A stretch of DNA of 15,022 bases from an uncultured Clostridium sp. (GTDB lineage Bacteria; Bacillota; Clostridia; TANB77; CAG-508). Location of the stretch: NCBI GenBank assembly GCA_902492105.1, contig CABUKD010000040.1, positions 1-15,022 on the forward strand, given 5' to 3'. The notes below the pieces were generated by a model that saw nothing but the letters and a program-made list of their open reading frames with translations, was not told the origin of the DNA and searched no databases. Made by a program: the position numbers and the translations under genes. This document shows, piece after piece, positions 6,104-14,508 of the stretch. Position 1 is the stretch's first letter. Every line of letters begins with the position of its first letter.

Positions 6104-6778
6104 TTAGCCTACATGTTTTTTAATTTCTTGATAAATTTCTTCATGAATATCTTCAATAGTTCTAATTTTACTGTCTTTTACACATTCTATCGTATACCAG
6201 TTATATTGTTTTGCTACTTCGCAAGCAGCATTAAAACTGTCTAACAAATGACTTTTGTCCCTTTCGTGAATATCTTTTTTTGCCTCGTGCGTAAATTTGT
6301 TTTCTCTATTTTTAATTAGTTCTAAAGCATTTTCTGTTGGCATTTTTAAAAAGAAAACTTCTGTTGGAACTGGCAAGCCATATAGTCGAAATTCAAAGTC
6401 CCATAACCAATCTAAAAATTTTTTTCTTTCTTCTTTGTCTGCAATTTTTCCTGCTTGATGAATCATATTACTAGTAGTATATCTATCTGCTAATATAATA
6501 CCACCATTTTCATAATATGTTTTATATTTTGTAATATAGGTAGCATAGCGGTCTGCTGCATAAAAGGTAGAAGCAATATATGGGCTAATGTCTTTGGCAT
6601 GTTCTCCAAATTCACCAGATAAATACATTTTGACTAATGCAGAAGATGGACTTTCATAATTAGGAAAACTAACAGTTTGATAATCTATGTTATCTTGTTT
6701 TAATCTCTCTTTTAATTTTTCAAATTGTATTTGTTTTCCACTACCATCTGTTCCATCTATTACAAATAATTTTCCCAT
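6104..6778 (-). CDS. tmk: Thymidylate (dTMP) kinase, 224 aa
   Basis: Phosphorylates dTMP to dTDP for DNA synthesis. The Walker A loop is GTDGSGKQIQ (9-18). The dTMP-contacting SFPNY (37-41) matches the family's FPR/FPN segment. AADRY (74-78) and ADRYTTSN (97-104) are the DR motifs that hold the base and phosphate. A lid segment rich in Arg/Lys/Glu lies at about 150-165. The usual GKTTQ after the P-loop reads GKQIQ here, so the Thr/Ser that normally ligands magnesium is Gln; the rest is conventional. Length is slightly above the 205-215 typical of the family. The ATG at 6778 has AAGGAG eight bases upstream. It follows metG by 49 bases. Confidence 0.85.
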   Translation of the reverse strand: MGKLFVIDGTDGSGKQIQFEKLKERLKQDNIDYQTVSFPNYESPSSALVKMYLSGEFGEHAKDISPYIASTFYAADRYATYITKYKTYYENGGIILADRYTTSNMIHQAGKIADKEERKKFLDWLWDFEFRLYGLPVPTEVFFLKMPTENALELIKNRENKFTHEAKKDIHERDKSHLLDSFNAACEVAKQYNWYTIECVKDSKIRTIEDIHEEIYQEIKKHVG

Positions 6779-6827
6779 TTCAATTTCTCCTTTTTACTGT
6801 TCCAATTATTCTTTATTTTAATTCTAT

Positions 6828-8399
6828 TTACACTTTCATCATTTCTTTTATTGCTTCTAATTCTACTTGTGGGTCTAGTCTTGCAAATAATACTTCAGGT
6901 TTTTGTGTTACTGTAATATTTTCTATTTTGTCATAGTCTTTTAAACTATCCCATGTTTGTAGTTCTGATCCTATAGAAAGTTGATTTAACATTTTTTCAG
7001 AAGTATGTGACATGTATGGTTTAATTAATATTGCAATTCTTCTTAAATTTTCTACTAAATGATACATAACAGAAGCAAGTTCTTCTTTTTTATCTTCTTT
7101 TGCTAAAACCCATGGAGTCGTTTCATCAATATATTTATTGGTTCTTGCTACTAAATTCCAAGTTTCTGCAATGGCATTACTAATATGATAAGTATCAAAA
7201 TATTCTTCTACTTGGTGAATTACTCCATCTGAGAAGGTTTCTAATTCTTTATCTAAAGTAGAACAATTAGAAGGATAAGCTTTTATTTCTCCATTAAAAT
7301 ATTTATTTATCATGCCAATAGTTCTATTTAAAAGATTTCCTAAATCATTGCACAAATCAAAATTAAATCTATCTACAAATCCTTCTGGGGTAAATGTACC
7401 ATCTTGACCAAAAGACATTTCTCTTAATATAAAATATTTAAAAGCATCTAATCCATAACGTTCAATTAAAGGTTCTGGATAAATAACATTTCCCTTAGAT
7501 TTTGACATTTTGCCATCTTTCATCATAATAAAGCCATGTGCATAGATTTGTTTTGGAAGTGGTAAATCTAACGCCATTAAGAAGATTGGCCAATAAATTC
7601 CATGAAAACGAATAATATCTTTTCCAACAATTTGTAAGTCTGCTGGCCAATATTTTTTTAATAAACTATCATCATCTGATAAATAGCCAAGCGCTGTAAT
7701 ATAGTTAGTTAATGCATCTAGCCATACATAAATAACATGTTTTGGATCTTTTTTTACCTTTACTCCCCATTCAAAACTAGTACGGCTTACACATAAATCC
7801 TCAAGTCCAGGTTTTAAGAAATTATTAAATAGCTCATTTTTTCTTGATTCTGGCAAGATAAAGTTTGGATTTTCGTTATAAAAAGCAATTAAACGATCTG
7901 CATATTTTTTCATATTAAAGAAATATGCTTCTTCTTTCATTTTCTTTACTTCTCTTCCACAGTCTGGGCATTTACCATCTACTAGCTGTGTTTCTGTAAA
8001 GTAGGTTTCACAAGGCATACAATACCAGCCTTCATATTCTGATTTATATATGTCTCCTTGCTCCATTAATCTATCAAAAATTTCAGCTACTACTTTTTCA
8101 TGTCTTGGCTGGGTAGTACGAATAAAATCATCATTTTCGATTTCCATTAACTTCCATAATTTTTCAGCAGATTCAGCCATTTCATCTACATGCTCTTGTG
8201 GAGTTTTTCCTTTTTGCAAGGCTACTTGCTCTACTTTTTGACCATGCTCGTCCATACCAGTAAGAAAGTAAGCATCATAGCCTCTTTCTTGTTTATATTT
8301 TTTTATAGTATTTGCTAAAGTTGTAGTATACGCTGTTCCTATATGGAATTTTCCACTAGGATAATAAATAGGTGTTGTTACATAAAATTTTTCTGCCAT
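6828..8399 (-). CDS. metG: Methionyl-tRNA synthetase, short form, 523 aa
   Basis: Charges initiator and elongator tRNA-Met. The class I signatures are FHIGTA (18-23, HIGH) and KMSKS (297-301). A zinc knuckle is formed by CMPC (127-130) and CPDC (144-147), in the connective-peptide insertion. WPADLQIVGKDIIRFHG (251-267) is a methionyl-specific block. The protein stops after the anticodon-binding helical domain and lacks the C-terminal tRNA-binding (EMAP/Trbp111-like) domain of the ~650-residue Bacillus form. The frame is open to an upstream ATG at 8438, but AGGAGGG right before ATG 8399 and the family N-terminus (MAEKFYVTTPIYYPSG) fix the start at 8399. There is no room for a T-box leader in the 47-base gap after the preceding gene. 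Confidence 0.95.
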   Translation of the reverse strand: MAEKFYVTTPIYYPSGKFHIGTAYTTTLANTIKKYKQERGYDAYFLTGMDEHGQKVEQVALQKGKTPQEHVDEMAESAEKLWKLMEIENDDFIRTTQPRHEKVVAEIFDRLMEQGDIYKSEYEGWYCMPCETYFTETQLVDGKCPDCGREVKKMKEEAYFFNMKKYADRLIAFYNENPNFILPESRKNELFNNFLKPGLEDLCVSRTSFEWGVKVKKDPKHVIYVWLDALTNYITALGYLSDDDSLLKKYWPADLQIVGKDIIRFHGIYWPIFLMALDLPLPKQIYAHGFIMMKDGKMSKSKGNVIYPEPLIERYGLDAFKYFILREMSFGQDGTFTPEGFVDRFNFDLCNDLGNLLNRTIGMINKYFNGEIKAYPSNCSTLDKELETFSDGVIHQVEEYFDTYHISNAIAETWNLVARTNKYIDETTPWVLAKEDKKEELASVMYHLVENLRRIAILIKPYMSHTSEKMLNQLSIGSELQTWDSLKDYDKIENITVTQKPEVLFARLDPQVELEAIKEMMKV

Positions 8400-8446
8400 A
8401 TTTTTCCCTCCTAAGGTTGTATTTTTTAATTTTCTCATTTTTTTGG

Positions 8447-8785
8447 TTATACCTTATTCCAAAACCAATCTAAACTATTATCAATACTTTTTCTTTTTCC
8501 CTCTTTTGCTTCAATATCATCAATCCACAAATAGCTAATAAAGGATAAAAAGATAAAAATAAGATCAAAAGTAACTGATGTTACAATAGCTCGATAAATT
8601 TCTGCATTACTTTGAGCAATCGTAAAGAATTCTACCGTGTGACCAATTAAAATACCAAGAAATACAAATAGCATAATTCCAATAATCCAAGATTTTTTTA
8701 CCTCTTTTGCCAAATATAATATTAAAACAAATAAAATTACTCCTAAAAGAATAGCTATTGGGTTTGTAAAATTAATGATTGGCAT
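8447..8785 (-). CDS. Small polytopic membrane protein of unknown function, 112 aa
   Basis: Three hydrophobic segments are visible: about residues 10-27 (IAILLGVILFVLILYLA), 33-53 (WIIGIMLFVFLGILIGHTV) and 68-90 (VTSVTFDLIFIFLSFISYLWI). They are followed by a charged tail (DDIEAKEGKRKSIDN...WFWNKV), probably cytosolic. I do not recognise the family. A Shine-Dalgarno AAAGGAGG lies eight bases before ATG 8785. It is the first gene of the run leading to metG and tmk. The 118-base gap before it is AT-rich and holds TATAAA-like boxes but no convincing -35. Confidence 0.7.
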   Translation of the reverse strand: MPIINFTNPIAILLGVILFVLILYLAKEVKKSWIIGIMLFVFLGILIGHTVEFFTIAQSNAEIYRAIVTSVTFDLIFIFLSFISYLWIDDIEAKEGKRKSIDNSLDWFWNKV

Positions 8786-8903
8786 ATCATTTTCCTCCTT
8801 TGTTTTTTTATATTTTATAACAATAAATTTTATTCACTTTTAGATGCATTCTAAGACTTTAAATAATATTAATTTTTCAATATATACTATATCTTAAGGT
8901 ATC

Positions 8904-10268
8904 TTAACTTAATTTGTCTTCTATTAATTTAGCTAGAGTTTCCGCTTTTTGCCTAATATATTGTTGGTCTTCTCCTTCTATCATAACACGAATTAAAGGT
9001 TCTGTTCCTGAAGGTCTAATTAAAACTCTACCATTTCCTGAAAATTCTTCTTCTAGTTTTTGAATTTCTTTTTGTATTTCTTCATCTGATTTATATAATT
9101 CTTTTTTATCATGAGATACTTTCGCATTTACTAATACTTGTGGATATGCCTTTATAATTTTACATAATTCGGATGCAGATTTTTGTTTTTCAAGCATTAC
9201 TCTTATTAACATTAATGAAGTTAAAATTCCATCTCCTGTAGGATTATAATCCAAGAAAATAATATGTCCTGATTGTTCTCCTCCTAAATTGTAACCATTT
9301 TTTAGCATTTCTTCTAGAACGTATCTATCTCCTACTTTTGTTTGTACAATATTTAATCCATTATTTTCTGCATATTTTTTTAATCCTAAATTGCTCATTA
9401 CAGTTGCAACAACAGTATTTTTCTTCAAAGTACCTTTTTCTTTCATATAATTTGAAATAATAGCAAGTAATTTATCTCCGTCAATTTCATTTCCATTTTC
9501 ATCAACAGCTAAACATCTGTCACCATCTCCGTCATATGCAATTCCTAAATTACAGTTGTTTTCAACAACATATTTTTTTAACATGTCTAAATGAGTAGAA
9601 CCGCAATTTTCATTAATATTAATACCATTTGGTGTATTATTCATAATATAATGCTTAATACCTAATGCTGCAAATACTTTTTCAGCAACTACAGAAGTTG
9701 CACCATTAGCAGTATCAATTGCTACTACAAAGTTATCTTTATCAAAATTTTCAAAATCCTCTTCAAAGTTTTTTCTGAAAAAATAAACATATTCATCTAA
9801 AAGATCTTGTCTTACTTCTGAAGTTCCAATTTTATCATTTACTGCAGTAAAATCATTTAGTTTCTCAGAATCCATCATTTCTTCTATTTCTTCTTCTAAA
9901 TCATCTGGAATTTTCATTCCTTTATTACTAAAATATTTTACGCCATTAAACTCATATGTATTATGTGATGCCGATATTACTACTCCAGCGTCTGCTTTCA
10001 ATTTTTTAGTTAAATAGGCTACTGCTGGTGTAGGAATAACACCTAAACTTTTTACATTTGCGCCATAACTTAAAAATCCTGCTGTCATAGCACTTTCAAT
10101 TAATGTGCCAGAAATTCTAGTATCTCTTCCTATTAAAATAGTAGGTGCATGATCTGTATGCTTTGCTAAAGCATATGCTCCAGCCTTTGCTACACGATAC
10201 ACTAAATTTGGTGAAAGTTCTGTATTGGCAATTCTTCTAATGCCATCTGTTCCAAAATATTTTCTCAT
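8904..10268 (-). CDS. glmM: Phosphoglucosamine mutase, 454 aa
   Basis: Converts glucosamine-6-phosphate to glucosamine-1-phosphate on the way to UDP-GlcNAc and peptidoglycan. The N-terminus KYFGTDGIRR is diagnostic. The phosphoserine loop is ISASHN (98-103, catalytic Ser101), the magnesium loop DGDGDR (246-251), and the C-terminal phosphate site RPSGTEPLIRV (418-428). Length fits GlmM (445-455). The residue after SASHN is Thr (SASHNTYEFNG) where most relatives have Pro. AGGAGG is five bases before ATG 10268. It appears monocistronic; the cdaA-cdaR genes that usually precede glmM in Bacillota are not here. A -10-like TATGATAAAAT (10356-10346) is the best promoter candidate, without a good -35. 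Confidence 0.95.
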   Translation of the reverse strand: MRKYFGTDGIRRIANTELSPNLVYRVAKAGAYALAKHTDHAPTILIGRDTRISGTLIESAMTAGFLSYGANVKSLGVIPTPAVAYLTKKLKADAGVVISASHNTYEFNGVKYFSNKGMKIPDDLEEEIEEMMDSEKLNDFTAVNDKIGTSEVRQDLLDEYVYFFRKNFEEDFENFDKDNFVVAIDTANGATSVVAEKVFAALGIKHYIMNNTPNGININENCGSTHLDMLKKYVVENNCNLGIAYDGDGDRCLAVDENGNEIDGDKLLAIISNYMKEKGTLKKNTVVATVMSNLGLKKYAENNGLNIVQTKVGDRYVLEEMLKNGYNLGGEQSGHIIFLDYNPTGDGILTSLMLIRVMLEKQKSASELCKIIKAYPQVLVNAKVSHDKKELYKSDEEIQKEIQKLEEEFSGNGRVLIRPSGTEPLIRVMIEGEDQQYIRQKAETLAKLIEDKLS

Positions 10269-10435
10269 GATTTCCTCCTAGCTTTTTACTACATCATATC
10301 CATTTTTGTATAGGACTGTGACATTTCTATGAATTTTCGTTTTTCATTTTATCATATTCTATTAAAAAAGAATAGTATTTTTTTAATATTTTTTATTTAT
10401 GTCTATATGCAATTGATCTTATGGCTATATTTAGA
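10269..10435. other. Gene-free AT-rich leader upstream of glmM
   Basis: No ORF with a ribosome binding site is visible on either strand. It holds the glmM Shine-Dalgarno, a -10-like TATGATAAAAT on the minus strand (10356-10346) and a weak hairpin with CTATT/AATAG arms near 10358-10378. No known riboswitch was recognised; glmS-type ribozymes belong upstream of glmS and I see none here. Confidence 0.5.
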
Positions 10436-10587
10436 GTTAGTAAAGATATATTTTCTTTTTTTCATAAGCTCGTCTCATAGGCTTGTGAATTGTGGCACAC
10501 TTTCTTTTTAATAATTATAATATTCTAAATAACTACTAGACAAATGTTCCTCGATTATGAAAAATGCGTAAATATATCTTTACTAAC
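10436..10587 (-). ncRNA. Candidate structured ncRNA (6S-like long hairpin)
   Basis: GTTAGTAAAGATATATTT (10436-10453) is perfectly repeated in inverse at 10570-10587. Inside it, after a four/five-base internal loop, TTTTTCATAA (10458-10467) pairs perfectly with TTATGAAAAA (10555-10564). A short GTCT/AGAC pairing (10472-10475 with 10538-10541) can follow, leaving an asymmetric bubble and a large terminal region. The whole would be a roughly 152-base rod: closing stem, bubble, upper arm. That outline is like 6S RNA, but I cannot match conserved 6S bases. On the minus strand a TATAAT at 10600-10595 is placed so that +1 falls at the foot of the stem. No U-tract follows the 3' arm on either strand. 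Alternatives are a 3'-UTR structure of the upstream operon or a small inverted-repeat (MITE-like) element. Stems are seen; the RNA identity is inferred. Confidence 0.45.
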
Positions 10588-10594
10588 CTATTAA

Positions 10595-10600
10595 ATTATA
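10595..10600 (-). promoter_or_regulatory. -10 box (TATAAT) at the foot of the hairpin locus
   Basis: A perfect TATAAT on the minus strand, eight bases before the outer inverted-repeat arm that ends at 10587. It sits inside a small palindrome (ACCTAT-6-ATAGGT, 10586-10603). The -35 at 17 bases is poor (AAAAGT), so strength is uncertain. Confidence 0.4.
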
Positions 10601-10621
10601 GGTATAGAATGTAACAAACTT

Positions 10622-11512
10622 TTATTTTTTTGCACTAGGTGTAAAAACTCTAAAATAATATGGTTGTATATCTTTTAAAATATCACATACCCAAATAATT
10701 TCTCCATCTTTGCTGGTTACTTTTAAATTTGGAAATGTCTTTAACATGATTTCATCTGAAAAGAAAGTATCAATAATTGGCTTTATTTTTTCATTTTCAT
10801 ATAGCTTTGTATATTTTTCTTGTTGAACTGTACTAATTTCTTGTAATTCTAAATTATAATTATTCACTAATCTAGTTAGAAACATTTTTAAAGCAAAACT
10901 ACTAACACACCAATCTAAAAACATTATTATTACAAAAGTAACGGTAATAATTGTTACAATTCTTGGCGAAAATTTATCTAAGAAGTGATCTATTTTTGGA
11001 TGGATATGTGTCATTAAATAAATTGCAAGGATTCCCCAAAATAAAGAAAACCACACACAAATCCTACCATTCAAATTAAATGGTATATCAGAATAATCCC
11101 ACCATTTTGCATGAAATACGATTTCTCCAATCCAACTAATAACATATTCTACTAAGGATCCTATTAAAAAACCACCCCAGAATAAAGTATAATTATTCTT
11201 TTTAAACTTTTGAAGACCAATAATCATTACTACTGCGCCCACTCCATAAATTGCACAAAATGGTCCATATAAAAAGCTTTTTCTACTTTCTATTACGCCT
11301 TTTGTTACTAATCCAAATAGAGTTTCTATTACAAATCCAATTACACTATAAATAACAAAATAGGCTAACAGTCTTATAATAGAAAAACCAAATATCGTAA
11401 ATTTTTTCTTTTTTCTAATTTTATGCTTTTTTAGGGATTTTCCTTCTACTACTTTTTTTTCATTGTTTATTTCTTCTTTTGTTTCAGTTTTTAGTTCTTC
11501 TAATTGCTCCAT
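10622..11512 (-). CDS. Membrane protein with ABC_trans_CmpB-type (PF06541) domain, 296 aa
   Basis: After a charged Lys/Glu-rich N-terminal tail (1-40) come five hydrophobic segments at about 44-68, 80-100, 108-133, 150-168 and 184-208, then a 90-residue soluble C-terminus. The family, widespread in Clostridia and labelled 'putative ABC-transporter type IV' without proven transport, is recognised by YGPFCAIYG (82-90), SLVEYVISW (119-127), the WWDYS motif (137-141) and FNLNGRICVWFSLFWG (145-160). It could work in envelope processes, but its biochemical role is unknown. GGAGG lies six bases before ATG 11512. It follows argS by 34 bases and is last in the pfkA-argS run. Confidence 0.82.
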   Translation of the reverse strand: MEQLEELKTETKEEINNEKKVVEGKSLKKHKIRKKKKFTIFGFSIIRLLAYFVIYSVIGFVIETLFGLVTKGVIESRKSFLYGPFCAIYGVGAVVMIIGLQKFKKNNYTLFWGGFLIGSLVEYVISWIGEIVFHAKWWDYSDIPFNLNGRICVWFSLFWGILAIYLMTHIHPKIDHFLDKFSPRIVTIITVTFVIIMFLDWCVSSFALKMFLTRLVNNYNLELQEISTVQQEKYTKLYENEKIKPIIDTFFSDEIMLKTFPNLKVTSKDGEIIWVCDILKDIQPYYFRVFTPSAKK

Positions 11513-11546
11513 CCCTTTCCTCCAATTCTTATATTCTTCTGGCTAA

Positions 11547-13256
11547 TTACATCTTATCTGGCATTTGAATTCCTAATATACTTGCTCCTGTTTTAAGTAC
11601 AATTCCCACACTGTAAGTCAAAAATAATCTTGCATCTTGTAACTCTTTTTCTTCTACTATAATTTTATTTTCATTATAAAAACTGCTAAAGGCTTGTGCT
11701 AAGTGAATTAAATATCTTGCTATTATGTATGGCTCATATTTTTCAGCTGATTGTTTTAAAATATCTTCAAAATCATAAATTAATTTTATTACTTTTAAAG
11801 AAGCATCATCTTGTAATTTTGCAAAATCCACATCTTTTATTTCAGGAACATATCCTGCTTTTTCTAATAAACTTTTTGTTCTTACATAAATATACTGCAT
11901 ATATGGACCTGTTTCTCCATTAAAGTTTAGCATAGTATCCCAATCAAAAATTTCATCTTTAATTCTGCTATTATATAAATCATTAAAAATAACTGCACCG
12001 ATTCCTATCTTTTTAGCAATTTCTTCTTTGTTTTCTAAATTTGGATTTTTTTCATCCATAATTTTCATTACTCTATGAATCGCTTCATTTAATAATTCTT
12101 CTAATTTAATAACATTTCCTTCTCTGGTTGACATTTTGCCACTTTTTAATTGAACCATTCCAAAAGGTACATGTACTAAATGATTAGTATATTTCTCATC
12201 CAAACTTAAATATTTTGCTACTTCAAAAATTTGTTTAAAATGTAAAATTTGTTCATAAGATGTAACATAAATTGCCTTGTCGAAATCATAAGTTCTTGCA
12301 CGGTAAAGAATAGCTGCTAAATCACGAGTTGCATAAGTGGTAGAACCATTTGTTTTTTCAATAATACATGGTGGCATTTGTTTGTCTTCTAAATTTACTA
12401 CCATTGCTCCTTCTGATGGAACAAGTAGATTTTTTTGTTTTAAAATATCAATTACTTCTTGCATTTTATCAGAATAAAAAGCTTCTCCATTCCAAGAGTC
12501 AAATGTTACTTGTAATAAATCATACACTTTTTGAAATTCTTTTAAGCTAAGATCTCTAAATTTTGTCCATAGCTCTACACAATAAGGATCTTTATCTTCC
12601 AACTTTTTAAAATTGTTTCTACACTCTTCTAAAACTGTTTCATCTTCTTTGCACAAATTATTAATTCTAACATAAATTTTTGTTAATTCATCAATAGGAT
12701 TTTCTTCAATGTTGTATTCATTTCCCCATCTTTTATAGCCTTCAATTAGTTTTCCAAATTGAGTTCCGTAATCTCCTAAATGGTTAATACCTACACAATG
12801 ATATCCTAAATGTTGATAAGTTTTATAAATAGCGCTTCCAATTACAGTGGAACGTAAATGTCCAATATGGAAAGGTTTTGCAATATTGGGTGCAGAATAG
12901 TCAATAACAATTGTTTTTCCTTCTCCTATGGTACTTTTTCCATAGTTTTCTTTTTTACTTGCAATTTCTGTTAGCACATTAGAAATATATGCTTGTGGAT
13001 GAACATAAAAATTCAAGTATCCATTCACTACATCTACCTTCTGTATTAACATATCTTCAAATTCTACTTTAGACTTAATATCTTCTGCAATTGCTTGTGG
13101 TGCTTTTTTTAATTGTTTGGCTAATTTAAAACAAGGAAAGGAAAAATCTCCCATTTTTTCATTTGTTGGTATTTCTATATATTCATAGATTTCTTCTTGT
13201 GAAATATTTGTTACTTTACTAATTTGATCTGCTATTTTTTGTTTAAAATCTACCAT
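11547..13256 (-). CDS. argS: Arginyl-tRNA synthetase, 569 aa
   Basis: Class I synthetase that attaches arginine to tRNA-Arg. The N-terminal domain (ArgRS-specific Add-1, about 1-100) has NEKMGDFSFPCFKLAK, a family hallmark. SAPNIAKPFHIGHLRS (121-136) carries the HIGH motif. ATRDLAA is the following conserved block. KMSTREGN near residue 374 is the KMSKS equivalent, and the C-terminal DALR anticodon domain ends in SVGIVLKTGASILGIQMPDKM. Length is typical (550-580). The ATG at 13256 is preceded by AAGGGA with a slightly long spacing of about ten bases. The gap to pfkA is only 28 bases, so there is no T-box and it is probably co-transcribed with pfkA. Confidence 0.95.
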   Translation of the reverse strand: MVDFKQKIADQISKVTNISQEEIYEYIEIPTNEKMGDFSFPCFKLAKQLKKAPQAIAEDIKSKVEFEDMLIQKVDVVNGYLNFYVHPQAYISNVLTEIASKKENYGKSTIGEGKTIVIDYSAPNIAKPFHIGHLRSTVIGSAIYKTYQHLGYHCVGINHLGDYGTQFGKLIEGYKRWGNEYNIEENPIDELTKIYVRINNLCKEDETVLEECRNNFKKLEDKDPYCVELWTKFRDLSLKEFQKVYDLLQVTFDSWNGEAFYSDKMQEVIDILKQKNLLVPSEGAMVVNLEDKQMPPCIIEKTNGSTTYATRDLAAILYRARTYDFDKAIYVTSYEQILHFKQIFEVAKYLSLDEKYTNHLVHVPFGMVQLKSGKMSTREGNVIKLEELLNEAIHRVMKIMDEKNPNLENKEEIAKKIGIGAVIFNDLYNSRIKDEIFDWDTMLNFNGETGPYMQYIYVRTKSLLEKAGYVPEIKDVDFAKLQDDASLKVIKLIYDFEDILKQSAEKYEPYIIARYLIHLAQAFSSFYNENKIIVEEKELQDARLFLTYSVGIVLKTGASILGIQMPDKM

Positions 13257-13284
13257 TTTTTTTGTTTCCCTTCTATTTTTAAAA

Positions 13285-14427
13285 TTAATCTCCTAAATTA
13301 ATTCCTATATGTCTTGCTGTTTTTACTAAATCATCATTCATATCTACTTTACGAATATTACTTTCTGGTGTATTTCCTGAAACAGCACCAATTTCTTTAT
13401 TATTCCCTACTACACATTCTAAAGGAACACTATTTAATCTACCATCTTTTATAACAGTTAATACATTAAACTTTCCTTCTAAAGCAAGTTCCATAGCTTT
13501 TGCGCCATATTTTGTAGAAAGTACTCTATCAAAAGAAGTAGGAGTTCCTCCCCTTTGCATATAGCCAAGAACAGTGCATCTTGCTTCTAGTCCTGTTAAT
13601 TCTTGTAACTCTGCTGCTACTTTTTCGCCAGCTCCTCCTAGTTTATTATTATCAACACCTTTGCCTCTATTTCTAACAGCTTTTACAGTTATATCTCCTC
13701 CAATTGGCTTTGCACCTTCGGCTACTACTACAATACTAAACTCTTTTCCACGATTTTTACGATTAATAATTTTTTGTGCTGCCTTGTTAATATCATAAGG
13801 AATTTCTGGAATTAAAGCTACATCTGCTCCACCTGCAATAGCAGATTCTAAAGCAATCCAACCAGCATACCTTCCCATAACCTCCAATACCATAATTCTA
13901 TGATGAGTTGCACCAGTAGTATGAAGCCTGTCTAAAGCTTCTGCTGCAACAGAAACAGCGGTATTATATCCAAAAGTAATTTCTGTACAAGCAACATCAT
14001 TATCAATTGTTTTTGGTACACCAATGACATTAATTCCTTTTAAAGATAAATCTCTTGCAGATTTTTGGGTTCCATCTCCTCCTAAAGTAAATAAACAGTC
14101 AATGCCATCTTTTTTAATATTTTCTACACATTGGTCTGATAAATCTTTATAAACTGTTTCTCCGTTTTCTTCCACAGGATAACAAAATACATTGGCATTT
14201 GTAGAAGAACCAATAATAGAACCACCCTTTGGTAAAATACCTATTGCATTTCCTGTAGCATTTGTACATAATTGTACCAAATTATTTTGTAATAAACCTC
14301 TATATCCATCAATAAAACCATAACATTCTACATTATTATTTTCTGCAGTTTTAATAATAGCACGAATAACAGCATTAAAACCAGAAACATCTCCTCCATT
14401 TGCTAAAATAGCTACTTTTTTTAACAT
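13285..14427 (-). CDS. pfkA: 6-phosphofructokinase, 380 aa
   Basis: Commits fructose-6-phosphate to glycolysis. Visible blocks are NGGDVSGFNAVIR (10-22), LGGDGTQKSA (115-124), the catalytic PKTIDND (138-144), MGRYAGWIALES (184-195) and GYMQRGGTPTSFDR, the sugar-phosphate/allosteric-region signature. At the two donor-discriminating sites it has Gly119 (equivalent to E. coli Gly104, ATP type) and Lys139 (equivalent to 124, where classic bacterial ATP enzymes have Gly and PPi enzymes have Lys). That puts it in the G/K mixed group, and ATP is the more likely donor. The Arg72 equivalent is Thr in GSSTNANVF. It is longer than the ~320-residue E. coli enzyme, like other enzymes of this group. AAAGGA is ten bases before ATG 14427. 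It is first of the pfkA-argS-CmpB run. Confidence 0.92.
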   Translation of the reverse strand: MLKKVAILANGGDVSGFNAVIRAIIKTAENNNVECYGFIDGYRGLLQNNLVQLCTNATGNAIGILPKGGSIIGSSTNANVFCYPVEENGETVYKDLSDQCVENIKKDGIDCLFTLGGDGTQKSARDLSLKGINVIGVPKTIDNDVACTEITFGYNTAVSVAAEALDRLHTTGATHHRIMVLEVMGRYAGWIALESAIAGGADVALIPEIPYDINKAAQKIINRKNRGKEFSIVVVAEGAKPIGGDITVKAVRNRGKGVDNNKLGGAGEKVAAELQELTGLEARCTVLGYMQRGGTPTSFDRVLSTKYGAKAMELALEGKFNVLTVIKDGRLNSVPLECVVGNNKEIGAVSGNTPESNIRKVDMNDDLVKTARHIGINLGD

Positions 14428-14480
14428 ATCTTTTCCATCCTTTCGTATCTTTCAATTTATATTTTGTAACTTTCGCTATT

Positions 14481-14508
14481 ATTATATCAAGAAATAGAAA
14501 AAATACAA
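14481..14508 (-). promoter_or_regulatory. Extended -10 promoter upstream of pfkA
   Basis: On the minus strand TATAAT (14486-14481) is directly preceded by TGA, an extended -10. A -35-like TTGTAT (14508-14503) is at 16 bp and matches only three bases. The leader to the pfkA ATG is about 45 bases. The -35 overlaps the terminator hairpin of the upstream gene. Confidence 0.6.

Noticed and set aside
5801..6244. Plus-strand frame of 147 codons
   Set aside because: It is Leu/Phe/Ile-rich antisense of ldh and tmk without a ribosome binding site, a shadow of AT-rich minus-strand genes.
10329..10511. Plus-strand 60-codon frame upstream of glmM
   Set aside because: No Shine-Dalgarno site, biased composition, and it runs across the hairpin arms; not credible as a protein gene.
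11696..12550. Plus-strand frames inside argS
   Set aside because: Antisense shadows with no start signals; argS is intact on the other strand.
13257..13284. T-box leader for argS (and for metG at 8400-8446)
   Set aside because: The gaps are 28 and 47 bases, far too short for a T-box; both genes sit inside runs.
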